From the NCBI RefSeq assembly GCF_029714945.1, contig NZ_CP121634.1, positions 4,299,001 to 4,363,000 of the forward strand: a stretch of 64,000 nucleotides of DNA. Reading direction: 5' to 3'. The translations under genes and the position numbers were made by a program. This document shows positions 48,148-59,008 of this stretch, in pieces; position 1 is the first letter of the stretch; every line of letters begins with the position of its first letter. The notes under the pieces were generated by a model, which was given only the letters and a program-made list of their open reading frames with translations, did no database searches and was not told the DNA's origin. This stretch comes from Bradyrhizobium sp. CIAT3101 (GTDB taxonomy: Bacteria; Pseudomonadota; Alphaproteobacteria; Rhizobiales; Xanthobacteraceae).

Positions 48148-50868
48148 CTAGCTTGCCTCGCGGCGGCGGGCTTCGTTGCCGTCGCGCTGGGCGAGGCGGC
48201 TGCGATGGAGCGCGAACAGCTCCATGACCTTGTCGGCGGGCTTTGCGGCGCTGAACAGATAGCCCTGCATCTCGGTGCAGCCGAGCGTGCGCAGCAGCCG
48301 CTGCTGCTCCTCGGTCTCGACGCCTTCGGCCGTGGTCGCCATGCGGCGGGCGCTGGCGAGATTGACCACGGCCTGGACGATGCTGGCGGAGCCGTCGGGA
48401 CCGGCGATGTCGTTGACGAAGCAGCGGTCGATCTTGATCTTGTCGAACGGGAAGCGGTGCAGATAGCTCAGCGAGGAGTAGCCGGTGCCGAAATCGTCGA
48501 GCGCGATGCGGACGCCGATGGCGCGGAGCTGGTGCAGGATCGCAAGTGCGGTCTCGTCGTCGCGGATCAGCACGGCTTCGGTGATCTCGAGCTCGAGCCG
48601 GCTCGCCGGCAGATTGGAGGCGGCCAGCGCCGCCATGATCTTCAGCGCCAGCGTGCCGCTCTTGAACTGGACCGGTGAGACGTTGACGGCGAGGCGGATA
48701 TCGTCGGGCCAACCGGCGGCGTCGCGGCAGGCAGTCGCCAGCACCCATTCGCCGATCTCGTTGACCAGCCCGGTATCCTCGGCGATCGGGATGAACTCAG
48801 CCGGCGAAACCATGCCGCGCTCGGGGTGGTGCCAGCGCACCAGCGCCTCGCAGCCGGTGATGCGGTCGTCCTTGAGGCTGAGACAGGGCTGGTAATAGAC
48901 CTCGAGGCCGCCGTAAGCGATGGCGTGGCGCAGATCGATCTCCAACTGGCGCCGCTCGCGCACCTTGGCGTCCATCTCCGGCTCGAAGAAGCGGAAGGTG
49001 CGACGTCCGGCGGACTTGGCGGCGTACATCGCCATGTCGGCGTTCTTCAGGATCTGGTCCAGCGCGGTGCCGTGTCCCGGTGCCAGCGCAATGCCGATGC
49101 TGGCGTCGGTAGTGAGATGATGGCCCATGCAGTCGAACGGCGTGCGGATCGCCGCGAAGACGCGGGCAACGAGCTCGTTGACCTGGTCCTGCGAGGTCAC
49201 GGCGCTCTGCACGATCGCAAATTCGTCGCCGCCGAGCCGCGCCACGAAATCGGAGGGGCCGGCGCAGGCGCGCAGGCTCTCCGCCACCGACCTCAACAGC
49301 TCGTCGCCGACGAGATGGCCGAGCGCGTCGTTGACGCCCTTGAATTCGTCGATGTCGATGTAGTGCACTGCGAGCTCTTCGCCGTCGACGATGGCGAGAA
49401 GCTCTCCGCGCAGATGTTCGTGGAACATGGCGCGGTTCGGCAGGTCGGTCAGCGCGTCGTAGTGCGCGAGATGGGTGATGCGCTCCTCGATACGGCGACG
49501 TTCGGTGATGTCTTCGTGGGTCGCGACCCAGCCGCCGTCGCCGAGCGGCTCGTTGACGATCTGGATCGCGCGGCCATCGCCGGTCTCGACCACCATGGAG
49601 TTGCGCACGTGGATGTCACGCAGCACCCGCGCGACATACTGCTCCACGTCGCCCGGGAATGAACCGGTGGCCTTGCGGTGCAGGATGATGTCGCGGAAGC
49701 TGTAGCCGGGCTTCACGATCTCGGGCGACAAGCCGTACATCTCGATGTAGCGCTGGTTGCAGATCACGAGCTTTTGCGAGGCGTCGAACAGCAGCAGGCC
49801 CTGGGTCATGTTGTTGACGGCGCGGTCGAGGCGCTGCTTCTCCAGCGTCAGCCGCTCACGGGACATGCGGTGCTGTGCCAGCAGCTTGCGCACGATCGCG
49901 ATCAAGAGGCCGGCGATCGCGAGCGCAGACGCGCCGGCGACCGAAATCAGGATGCCGATCTGCTCGCGCCAGTCGGCAAGCGCCGCTGCGCGCGTGGTCG
50001 TCGCCATCATCAGGATCGGGAAGTGTGGCAGGGCCCGCGCCGAGACCAGCCGGTCCTCGCCGTCGACCGGGCTCACGAAGCGTCCGGCGAAGTGATCGAG
50101 CGCGAAAACCTTCTGCTGCTCGAACGTGCCGTTCCTGAAATTGTGCCCCATCATTTCGTTGGAATGCGGGAAGCGGGCAAGCAGGGTGCCGTCCCGGTGC
50201 AGCATCGAGATCGTGGCACTTTCGCCGAGCGCGACGGACCCGAAGAACTTCTCGAAATTGGCCGGCTCGATGCCGCGCCCGACAACACCCATGAATTCGC
50301 CGTGCGCTCCCATGACCTTGCGCACGATCAGGATGGTCCAGGCGCCGGAGATGCGGCTGTACACCGGTTCGATCAGCACGTCGGGCGCCTGCGGATCGTA
50401 GCGGAAAGTGCGGAAATAGGCCCGATCGGCCACGTTGACCTTCGGGGCCGGCCATGTCGTCGAGGAGTTGATCACATTGCCATCGGCGTCGATGATGTTG
50501 ACGCCGCCGATGTAAGGCAGCGCCTCGATCTTCGAACGCAGCATCTGGTGCACATCCTGGCCGGCGAGGCGCCTGCGATAGTCCTCCGCGGTCGTGATTC
50601 CGGTCGCGCGCACATGGCCGACGAAATCCTTCTGGATGACCGCGAAATCCTGCAATTGCTGATCGAAATGGTGGGCGAGCAGCAGCACGGTGTTTTCCAG
50701 CTCGCGGCCGGAATTGCGTAGCGCGCGCTCGCGGAAATTCTGCGCCATCAGCACCGCGCCGACGGCGATCGCAGCGATCAGGAGTGTACCGCCCACCACC
50801 AGCCAGCGGATCGGTCCGCTGCGGACGAAGGCCTGGTCGAGGAGGCGACTGCCGTATCTCGTTATCAT
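48148..50868 (-). CDS. Membrane GGDEF-EAL protein (cyclic-di-GMP synthesis/degradation)
   Basis: 906 aa from ATG 50868 (a GTG at 50886 adds six residues). Order: TM1 (about 21-42), periplasmic sensor of double-Cache character (43-300), TM2 (306-327), PAS (about 345-458), GGDEF (464-625), EAL (640-895). The GGDEF motif ARLGGDEFAIV is intact. The residue set where the I-site RxxD would be reads GPSD, so product inhibition is probably absent. EAL has CEALVRWHHPERG, DDFGTGYSSL and KIDRCF, so both activities are possible. Ligand unknown. Convergent with the tyrosinase partner gene. Confidence 0.93.
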   Translation of the reverse strand: MITRYGSRLLDQAFVRSGPIRWLVVGGTLLIAAIAVGAVLMAQNFRERALRNSGRELENTVLLLAHHFDQQLQDFAVIQKDFVGHVRATGITTAEDYRRRLAGQDVHQMLRSKIEALPYIGGVNIIDADGNVINSSTTWPAPKVNVADRAYFRTFRYDPQAPDVLIEPVYSRISGAWTILIVRKVMGAHGEFMGVVGRGIEPANFEKFFGSVALGESATISMLHRDGTLLARFPHSNEMMGHNFRNGTFEQQKVFALDHFAGRFVSPVDGEDRLVSARALPHFPILMMATTTRAAALADWREQIGILISVAGASALAIAGLLIAIVRKLLAQHRMSRERLTLEKQRLDRAVNNMTQGLLLFDASQKLVICNQRYIEMYGLSPEIVKPGYSFRDIILHRKATGSFPGDVEQYVARVLRDIHVRNSMVVETGDGRAIQIVNEPLGDGGWVATHEDITERRRIEERITHLAHYDALTDLPNRAMFHEHLRGELLAIVDGEELAVHYIDIDEFKGVNDALGHLVGDELLRSVAESLRACAGPSDFVARLGGDEFAIVQSAVTSQDQVNELVARVFAAIRTPFDCMGHHLTTDASIGIALAPGHGTALDQILKNADMAMYAAKSAGRRTFRFFEPEMDAKVRERRQLEIDLRHAIAYGGLEVYYQPCLSLKDDRITGCEALVRWHHPERGMVSPAEFIPIAEDTGLVNEIGEWVLATACRDAAGWPDDIRLAVNVSPVQFKSGTLALKIMAALAASNLPASRLELEITEAVLIRDDETALAILHQLRAIGVRIALDDFGTGYSSLSYLHRFPFDKIKIDRCFVNDIAGPDGSASIVQAVVNLASARRMATTAEGVETEEQQRLLRTLGCTEMQGYLFSAAKPADKVMELFALHRSRLAQRDGNEARRREAS

Positions 50869-51188
50869 GTCGATTGCCGTACACACGTCAGGGTCAATTC
50901 ACGACCCCCGTAACATCCGTCGGTTTACGGGATCGATGTGGAGGCGACGTTAGGAAGCGCGGTTAACGCGACATAAACCGCAACATACAAATGCGATCGA
51001 TGCGCACGGCGAGAGGTGTGCAGGTTTTGCCTGCGCCGATCGGGATGCCGGACAGTTCTTGCCGGTCACGGCGACGTCAACCCGTGCTTAACCATCTAAC
51101 GTGTTGACGGTCCTCGCTGCCGCGCTGGCGCGCGATTTGCAAACTGACCGGCGAACCGCGCTCACAGCGACGCGGAGAGGATACGATC
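50869..51188. other. Gene-free region between the GGDEF-EAL gene and the pilin
   Basis: 320 bases with divergent 5' ends. Contains ttgacg near 51102 and AT-richer segments, but I cannot place promoters with confidence. GAGAGGATA before 51189 supplies the pilin Shine-Dalgarno. No ORF of note. Confidence 0.5.
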
Positions 51189-51353
51189 ATGAAAAAGACT
51201 TTGAACATTTTCTGGGCCGACGAATCCGGCGCGACCGCGATCGAGTACGGCCTGATCGCCGCCGGCATCGCGCTCGCCATCATCACCGTCGTCAACGGCA
51301 TGGGCAGCAAGCTCAGTGCAAAATTCGGCTCGATCAGCTCGTCGCTGAAGTAG
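51189..51353 (+). CDS. Flp-type pilin (class IVb)
   Basis: 54 residues, missed by length cut-offs. The class IVb prepilin signature is exact: short basic leader (MKKTLNIFWADESG), cleavage after Gly14, Glu at +5 and Tyr at +6 (ATAIEYGLIAAGIALAIITVV), then a polar tail GSKLSAKFGSISSSLK. A PilA/Flp subunit for Tad pili. No tad/cpa machinery is in the window, so it is an orphan copy. Ten bases from the convergent moaC stop. Confidence 0.9.
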   Translation: MKKTLNIFWADESGATAIEYGLIAAGIALAIITVVNGMGSKLSAKFGSISSSLK

Positions 51354-51362
51354 CAACCTTGG

Positions 51363-51902
51363 TCAGGCGCGGTAGTGGCCCGACTTGCCGCCGAGCTTCT
51401 CGATGAGCTGGATGCCCTCGATGCGGACGCCGCGCTCCACCGCCTTGATCATGTCGTAGATGGTGAGGCAGGCGACGGAGACCGCCGTCAGGGCTTCCAT
51501 CTCGACGCCTGTGGGGCCGGTCACCTTGACGCTGGCACGCACCACGCAGCCCGGCAGCCTGGCGTCGGGCTCGATGTCGACGGTGACCTTGGACAGCGCG
51601 AGCGGATGACACAGCGGGATCAGCTCCGAAGTGCGCTTCGCCGCCATGATTCCGGCGATACGCGCGGTGCCGAGCACGTCGCCCTTCTTGGCATTGCCGG
51701 AGACGATCAGGTCGAGCGTCGCCTTTTCCATGACGACACGCCCTTCGGCGACGGCCAGCCGCTCGGTCGCGGCCTTGTCCGAGACGTCGACCATCCGCGC
51801 CTCGCCGGAGGCGCTGATATGGGTGAGGGCAGGGCTCGCCTTGTCCGACGGCTTGGCCTTCGGTTTGGTCTTCGGTTTGGTCTTGGACGGCTTGCGCGCC
51901 AT
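51363..51902 (-). CDS. moaC: Cyclic pyranopterin monophosphate synthase MoaC
   Basis: Converts the MoaA product to cPMP in Moco synthesis. 179 aa. The MoaC core starts at [25 protein letters not shown], with [22 protein letters not shown] (Lys, His) and the C-terminal [27 protein letters not shown]. An N-terminal extension of about 25 residues ([14 protein letters not shown]) is Lys/Pro-rich. It follows trpC by one base in the minus-strand cluster. Confidence 0.96.
   Translation of the reverse strand: MARKPSKTKPKTKPKAKPSDKASPALTHISASGEARMVDVSDKAATERLAVAEGRVVMEKATLDLIVSGNAKKGDVLGTARIAGIMAAKRTSELIPLCHPLALSKVTVDIEPDARLPGCVVRASVKVTGPTGVEMEALTAVSVACLTIYDMIKAVERGVRIEGIQLIEKLGGKSGHYRA
51859..51882 (-). 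repeat. 12-bp tandem repeat in the moaC N-terminal extension
   Basis: ttcggtttggtc twice in direct tandem, encoding the TKPK-type repeats in the lysine-rich leader of MoaC. Length a multiple of three, so variation keeps frame. Confidence 0.7.
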
Positions 51903-51903
51903 A

Positions 51904-52725
51904 TCAGCGCGTGCCCGTGGCGCGGGCCTTGGTCTCGCGCGCGAGCAGCGTGCGCGTCGCCGCGGTGACGTCGGCCTGCCGCATCAGGCTCTCGCCGACC
52001 AGGAAGGTCGACATGCCGACGCTTTCGAGCCGGGCGAGATCGGCCGGCGTGAAGATGCCGCTCTCGCCGACCATCAGCCGGTCCGCAGGGATCAGCGGCG
52101 CCAGCGTCTCGCTGGTCGCGAGCGTCGTCTCGAAGGTGCGCAGATTGCGGTTGTTGACGCCGATCATCGGCGAGCGCAGCTTCAACGCCCGCTCGAGCTC
52201 GGCGCGATCGTGGATCTCGATCAGCACGTCCATGCCGTAGGCGATTGCGGCGTCCTCGAGGTCCTTGGCGGTGGCGTCGTCGAGCGCAGCCATGATGATG
52301 AGGATGCAATCGGCGCCGTGGGCACGCGCTTCGACGACCTGATAGGTGTCGAACAGAAAGTCCTTGCGCAGCACCGGCAGCGAGGTCGCCGCGCGCGCCG
52401 TCACCATGAAGTCGAGATGGCCCTGGAACGACGGCGCGTCGGTCAGCACCGACAGGCAAGCCGCGCCGCCTGCCTCGTAGGCCTTGGCGAGCAGGGGCGG
52501 ATCGAAATCGGCGCGGATCAGCCCCTTGGACGGCGAGGCCTTCTTCACCTCGGCGATCAGCGCGTAGTCGCCATTGGCATGCTTGGCCTTGATCGCGCGC
52601 ACGAAGCCGCGCGGCGCGCCTTGCGCCTTGGCCTTTGCCTCCACTGCCGCGAGCGGCTGAGCACGCTTGGCTGCGGCAATCTCCTCGCGCTTGTAGGCTT
52701 CGATCTTGGTCAGGATATCAGACAT
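51904..52725 (-). CDS. trpC: Indole-3-glycerol phosphate synthase
   Basis: Closes the indole ring in tryptophan synthesis, TIM barrel, 273 aa. Signatures [83 protein letters not shown] and [33 protein letters not shown] separate TrpC, not fused to TrpF. Seven bases after trpD and one base before moaC. Confidence 0.97.
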   Translation of the reverse strand: MSDILTKIEAYKREEIAAAKRAQPLAAVEAKAKAQGAPRGFVRAIKAKHANGDYALIAEVKKASPSKGLIRADFDPPLLAKAYEAGGAACLSVLTDAPSFQGHLDFMVTARAATSLPVLRKDFLFDTYQVVEARAHGADCILIIMAALDDATAKDLEDAAIAYGMDVLIEIHDRAELERALKLRSPMIGVNNRNLRTFETTLATSETLAPLIPADRLMVGESGIFTPADLARLESVGMSTFLVGESLMRQADVTAATRTLLARETKARATGTR

Positions 52726-52732
52726 GACAGGC

Positions 52733-53746
<1,014 letters not shown>

Positions 53747-53760
53747 CGCGTGCTTTCAAC

Positions 53761-55659
53761 TCACTGGTTCGCGCCGGTCACCTGCGCGAAGGCGGCCTGA
53801 TTAATGCTGGTCCCGATGTCGGTTTGAAGCTTGTTGACGTAGGAGGCAACCTGCTCGTCGGTCAGCGAGCGGTCAATGCCGTCCTTCATCTTCTTGACGG
53901 CGTCGGAGGCGGTATCGACCGCGGGATCGACGATGTCGGTCACGCGGAAGACGATGACTTCGCTGCCACCGGTCACGGGCGCCTGTCCGACGCCATCCTT
54001 GGCGGTGCGGAAAGCGGCCGCGACGATGTTCGCGGGCACGCCGGCCGGTGCGTCGTCGCGCTTGAAGCCGCTCGCGGTCTCGACCTTGGCGTTGATCGCA
54101 GCCGCCTCGTCAGCGAGCTTGCCGCCCTGTTCGAGCTTCTGCACCATCTCGGTCGCCTTGGCCTTCAGCTTGGTGGCGATCTGGTCCTGGCGCCAGCGCG
54201 CCTCGACCTGGTCGCGAACCTCGTCGAGGTTGCGGTCGCGCGACGGCGTGATGGCGAGCACGTCGTACCAGACATAGCCGTTCTTGAACGAGATCGGATC
54301 GTTGTCGACGCCGACGTCGCTGTTGAAGGCCTGCGACACCACGTCGAGGCCCTGCGGAATGTTGGCAACGGTCTGCCCGTTCGGCGCACGGCCGGAGCGG
54401 TCGACGGCATCGATGGTCACGGCTGTGAGCCCGAGCTTCTGCGCAGCATCGGCGACGCTGGTGCCGGCGCCGCGCTCGTCTTCCATCTTGTCGCGGAGCT
54501 CGCCGACCTTGACGCGCGCGCGCTCGGCCGCGATCTGGCGCTTCACGTCGGCGGCAAATTTGGCGTAGTCGGCCTCGGCACCCGGCTCGATCTTGTCGAC
54601 CTTGACGATCGAGACGCCGAGACGGCCCTGGATCGGCTGGCTGATCTCGCCTGCGGGAAGCGCGAAGGCGGCATCGCCGACGGCGGGTTCGAGTGCGGAT
54701 TTGGCTACGAGCCCGAGATCGACGTCGGTGGCACTCAATCCGCGCTCCTTGCCGAGGTCCTCGAAGGAGAGGCCGCCGGAAAGGCGTTCGCGCGCGGCCT
54801 GCGCGTCGGCAACGTTCGGGAACACGATCTGGTGGATCTGGCGCTTCTCCGGCGTGGAGAGCTGGTCCTTGCGCTGATCGAACAGTTTCTTCGCGTCGTC
54901 ATCGGAGACGTCGCTCCACTTGGCGATCTCCTCGGGCGAGATCACGGCGAAGACGACCTTGCGATATTCGGGCGCGCGGAACTGGACCTTGTGGTCCTCG
55001 AAATAGGCGGCGAGGGCCTCGGGCGAGGGCGGGTCGATCGTGCCTGCCTGCGCGGTGTCGAGCCGGACGAATTCGATCGCGCGCTGCTCGTTCTGGAAGC
55101 GGGTTGCGACGTCGAGCATGGCCTTCGGCGGCTCGAGGCCGGCGCCGATCGTGCCGGTGATCTGCCGGCGCAGCGCCACCTTGCGCTGCTCGGCGACGTA
55201 GCGCTGCTCGGTGTAGCCGAAATTGCGGATCAGGCCCTGGAAGCGGTTCGGATCGAATTTGCCGTCGACGCCCTTGAAGTTCGGGTCGTTCATGATGAGT
55301 TCGCGGATCTGCTCATCGGATTGGCCGAGCCCGAGCCGCCGCGCGTTTTCGTCGAGGGCGGCTTCCGCGATCGTCTGCTGGAGCACCTGGCGGTCAAGGC
55401 CGAATGCACGCGCCTGTTCGGGCGTCAGCGGGCGGCCGAACTGGCGCCCGATCTGCTGGAGCCGGTCGGTGTAGATCTGGCGGAACTCGTTCAGCGAAAT
55501 CTCGGTGTGGCCGACCTTGGCCACCGTGGACTGGCCGAAGCCCTTGAAGATGTCGGCGATACCCCAAATGCCGAAGCTGATGATCAACACGCCCATCACG
55601 ACGGCCATGATGGTCTTGCCGACCCAGTTTGATGAGGCCTTGCGCATTCCTCGAAGCAT
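53761..55659 (-). CDS. PpiD-like periplasmic peptidyl-prolyl isomerase chaperone
   Basis: 632 aa from ATG 55659. One N-terminal membrane anchor (IMAVVMGVLIISFGIWGIADIF), then a SurA-N-like chaperone region (VAKVGHTEISLNEFRQIYTDRL through QTIAEAALDENARRLGLG), a parvulin-type domain about 250-365 (QIHQIVFPNVADAQAARERL, DVDLGLVAKSALEPAVGDAAFALPAGEISQPIQGRLGVSIVKVD), and a second chaperone-like C-terminal half. Topology of PpiD, a folding helper at the Sec exit. First gene of the ppiD-trpD-trpC-moaC cluster. The frame's TTG at 55668 is disfavoured. Confidence 0.92.
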   Translation of the reverse strand: MLRGMRKASSNWVGKTIMAVVMGVLIISFGIWGIADIFKGFGQSTVAKVGHTEISLNEFRQIYTDRLQQIGRQFGRPLTPEQARAFGLDRQVLQQTIAEAALDENARRLGLGQSDEQIRELIMNDPNFKGVDGKFDPNRFQGLIRNFGYTEQRYVAEQRKVALRRQITGTIGAGLEPPKAMLDVATRFQNEQRAIEFVRLDTAQAGTIDPPSPEALAAYFEDHKVQFRAPEYRKVVFAVISPEEIAKWSDVSDDDAKKLFDQRKDQLSTPEKRQIHQIVFPNVADAQAARERLSGGLSFEDLGKERGLSATDVDLGLVAKSALEPAVGDAAFALPAGEISQPIQGRLGVSIVKVDKIEPGAEADYAKFAADVKRQIAAERARVKVGELRDKMEDERGAGTSVADAAQKLGLTAVTIDAVDRSGRAPNGQTVANIPQGLDVVSQAFNSDVGVDNDPISFKNGYVWYDVLAITPSRDRNLDEVRDQVEARWRQDQIATKLKAKATEMVQKLEQGGKLADEAAAINAKVETASGFKRDDAPAGVPANIVAAAFRTAKDGVGQAPVTGGSEVIVFRVTDIVDPAVDTASDAVKKMKDGIDRSLTDEQVASYVNKLQTDIGTSINQAAFAQVTGANQ

Positions 55660-55743
55660 TTGGTCCAACTTGTTTGGCAGGAGGGGAACGGGAGCGCGTC
55701 TTAATGCAGATTCCGCAGAAGCGCGTCACCAAATTGATATGCC

Positions 55744-55772
55744 ATCATAAAGTGGCACCTTTCCCCCCGCAA
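55744..55772 (-). promoter_or_regulatory. Candidate promoter of the ppiD-trpD-trpC-moaC cluster
   Basis: On the minus strand TTGCGG (55772-55767), a 17-base spacer, TATGAT (55749-55744), about 85 bases upstream of the ppiD ATG. The best sigma-70-like match I could find in the divergent region with tpiA. Confidence 0.5.
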
Positions 55773-55881
55773 CCTCAGGTCAGGCCGGCCTTCGAATCTG
55801 CGGTTAAAGGTCCCTGGTCTCTGGAACTGCGGCAGTACCTCTGCTAGCGCATGCACAAACCTCAATTTGCTGGACATTGAC

Positions 55882-56637
55882 ATGACCGACGCCATCCGAC
55901 CGCTGATTGCCGGCAACTGGAAAATGAACGGCCTGAAGGCCGCGGCCGCCGAATTCGACGCCATGCTCAATGGCGCGGCAGAGGTGGCCGGCAAGGCCGA
56001 CCTGCTGGTCTGCCCGCCGGCGACCCTGATCGCGGCTTTTGCGGACAAGGCGCGCGGCAAGAAAGTGGCCGTAGGGGCCCAGGATTGCCATCCCAAGGCC
56101 TCCGGCGCCCATACCGGCGATATCGCGGCCGAAATGCTGGCGGATGCGGGTGCGACCGCCATCATCGTCGGCCATTCGGAGCGTCGCGCCGACCACGGCG
56201 AGGGCGACGCGCTGATCCGGCAGAAGGCGGAAGCGGCCTGGCGTGCCGGAGCGGTCGCAATCGTCTGCATCGGCGAGACGCAGGCCCAGCGCGATGCCGG
56301 CCAGACCCTGGACATCGTCCGCGGCCAGCTCAACGGCTCGCTTCCCGACGGCTCCACGGCCGCCAACCTGGTCGTGGCCTATGAGCCGGTCTGGGCGATC
56401 GGCACGGGCCTGACCCCCACGGCCAAGGATGTCGAGCAGATTCATGGCTTTATCCGGGAACTCCTGACCTCCCGGTTTAGGGCGGATGGGGCGGCGATGC
56501 GGATTCTTTACGGCGGCTCGGTCAAGCCGTCGAACGCGGCCGAACTGATGGCGGTCAAAAACGTCAACGGCGCGCTGGTCGGCGGTGCCAGCCTGAAAGC
56601 AGCCGATTTCCTTGCGATCGCCAAAGGTTGCCCCTAG
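55882..56637 (+). CDS. tpiA: Triose-phosphate isomerase
   Basis: Interconverts DHAP and GAP. 251 aa from ATG 55882 (a TTG at 55867 would add five residues). Catalytic elements: Lys in GNWKMNG, His in VGHSERR, Glu in [13 protein letters not shown]-terminal phosphate-binding YGGSVKP and [11 protein letters not shown]. Divergent from ppiD. Confidence 0.97.
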   Translation: MTDAIRPLIAGNWKMNGLKAAAAEFDAMLNGAAEVAGKADLLVCPPATLIAAFADKARGKKVAVGAQDCHPKASGAHTGDIAAEMLADAGATAIIVGHSERRADHGEGDALIRQKAEAAWRAGAVAIVCIGETQAQRDAGQTLDIVRGQLNGSLPDGSTAANLVVAYEPVWAIGTGLTPTAKDVEQIHGFIRELLTSRFRADGAAMRILYGGSVKPSNAAELMAVKNVNGALVGGASLKAADFLAIAKGCP

Positions 56638-56660
56638 CTAAGTGAAAGCGCGGCCGTGTC

Positions 56661-56691
56661 CGATCGGGGGTGGCAAAGCCACTTCCGATCG
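56661..56691 (+). terminator. Hairpin after tpiA
   Basis: cgatcgggggtggc / gccacttccgatcg form a 14-bp stem (two G-U pairs) with an AAA loop, 24 bases after the tpiA stop and 85 before secG. No U-tract follows, so attenuator or processing element is as likely as terminator. Confidence 0.5.
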
Positions 56692-56775
56692 TGTAACACC
56701 GCGCAACTTCAGGAAAACCCGCGAAGCGCGATCGGCCGCCGTCTCGGCGCTGTCGGCTTGTGACGGAAGGATACT

Positions 56776-57165
56776 ATGCAGACTGTTGTCATCGTCATCC
56801 ACCTCATGATCGTTGCTGTCATGATCGGTGCCGTGCTGCTCCAGAAGTCGGAAGGCGGCGGCCTCGGCATGGGCGGAGGCGCAGGCTTCATGTCGAGCCG
56901 TGGCACCGCGAATCTGTTGTCGCGCACCACCGCGATCCTGGCTGCCGGGTTCTTCCTGACCAGCCTGTTCCTGTCCTGGTACGCCGGCTACAACCGCGCG
57001 CCGTCCTCGATCATCGGCACACCGGCGTCGCAGACCCAGCCGGGCGGCGCCAACCCGATCACCGCGCCGACGTCGGGCGGTATTCTGGATACGCTGAAGA
57101 AGGCGGACGAGCAGCAGCAGGCCCCGGCAGCGCCGAGCGGCCCGCAGGTGCCTCGCTCGCAATAA
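56776..57165 (+). CDS. secG: Protein-export membrane protein SecG
   Basis: Small SecYEG subunit. Two membrane helices (VVIVIHLMIVAVMIGAVLL and TAILAAGFFLTSLFLSWY) separated by the conserved loop QKSEGGGLGMGGGAGFMSSRG, then a Pro/Gln-rich tail. 129 aa. Position between tpiA and pyrG is the usual one. Confidence 0.96.
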   Translation: MQTVVIVIHLMIVAVMIGAVLLQKSEGGGLGMGGGAGFMSSRGTANLLSRTTAILAAGFFLTSLFLSWYAGYNRAPSSIIGTPASQTQPGGANPITAPTSGGILDTLKKADEQQQAPAAPSGPQVPRSQ

Positions 57166-57319
57166 AGCAGGGGGGCCATGCAGGGCGGAGGCTACCGTCC
57201 TGCATCAACAATCCCCATCAAGGCACTGTCACCACACTTAGTTTTGGCTCACCCACAGGCCCGCAGATTCTTTGGGGCGGAATACGAATCGCTTTGGCGA
57301 ATCGGATTCGAGGGATTAG

Positions 57320-58963
<1,644 letters not shown>

Positions 58964-59008
58964 CCGGCTCCGCTGTTCCCAAAAACCATTCTGACTCGCG
59001 CGGTCGCG

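Noticed and set aside
48118-48678. 186-codon plus-strand frame opposite the EAL domain
   Set aside because: Lies antisense to well-conserved EAL motifs.
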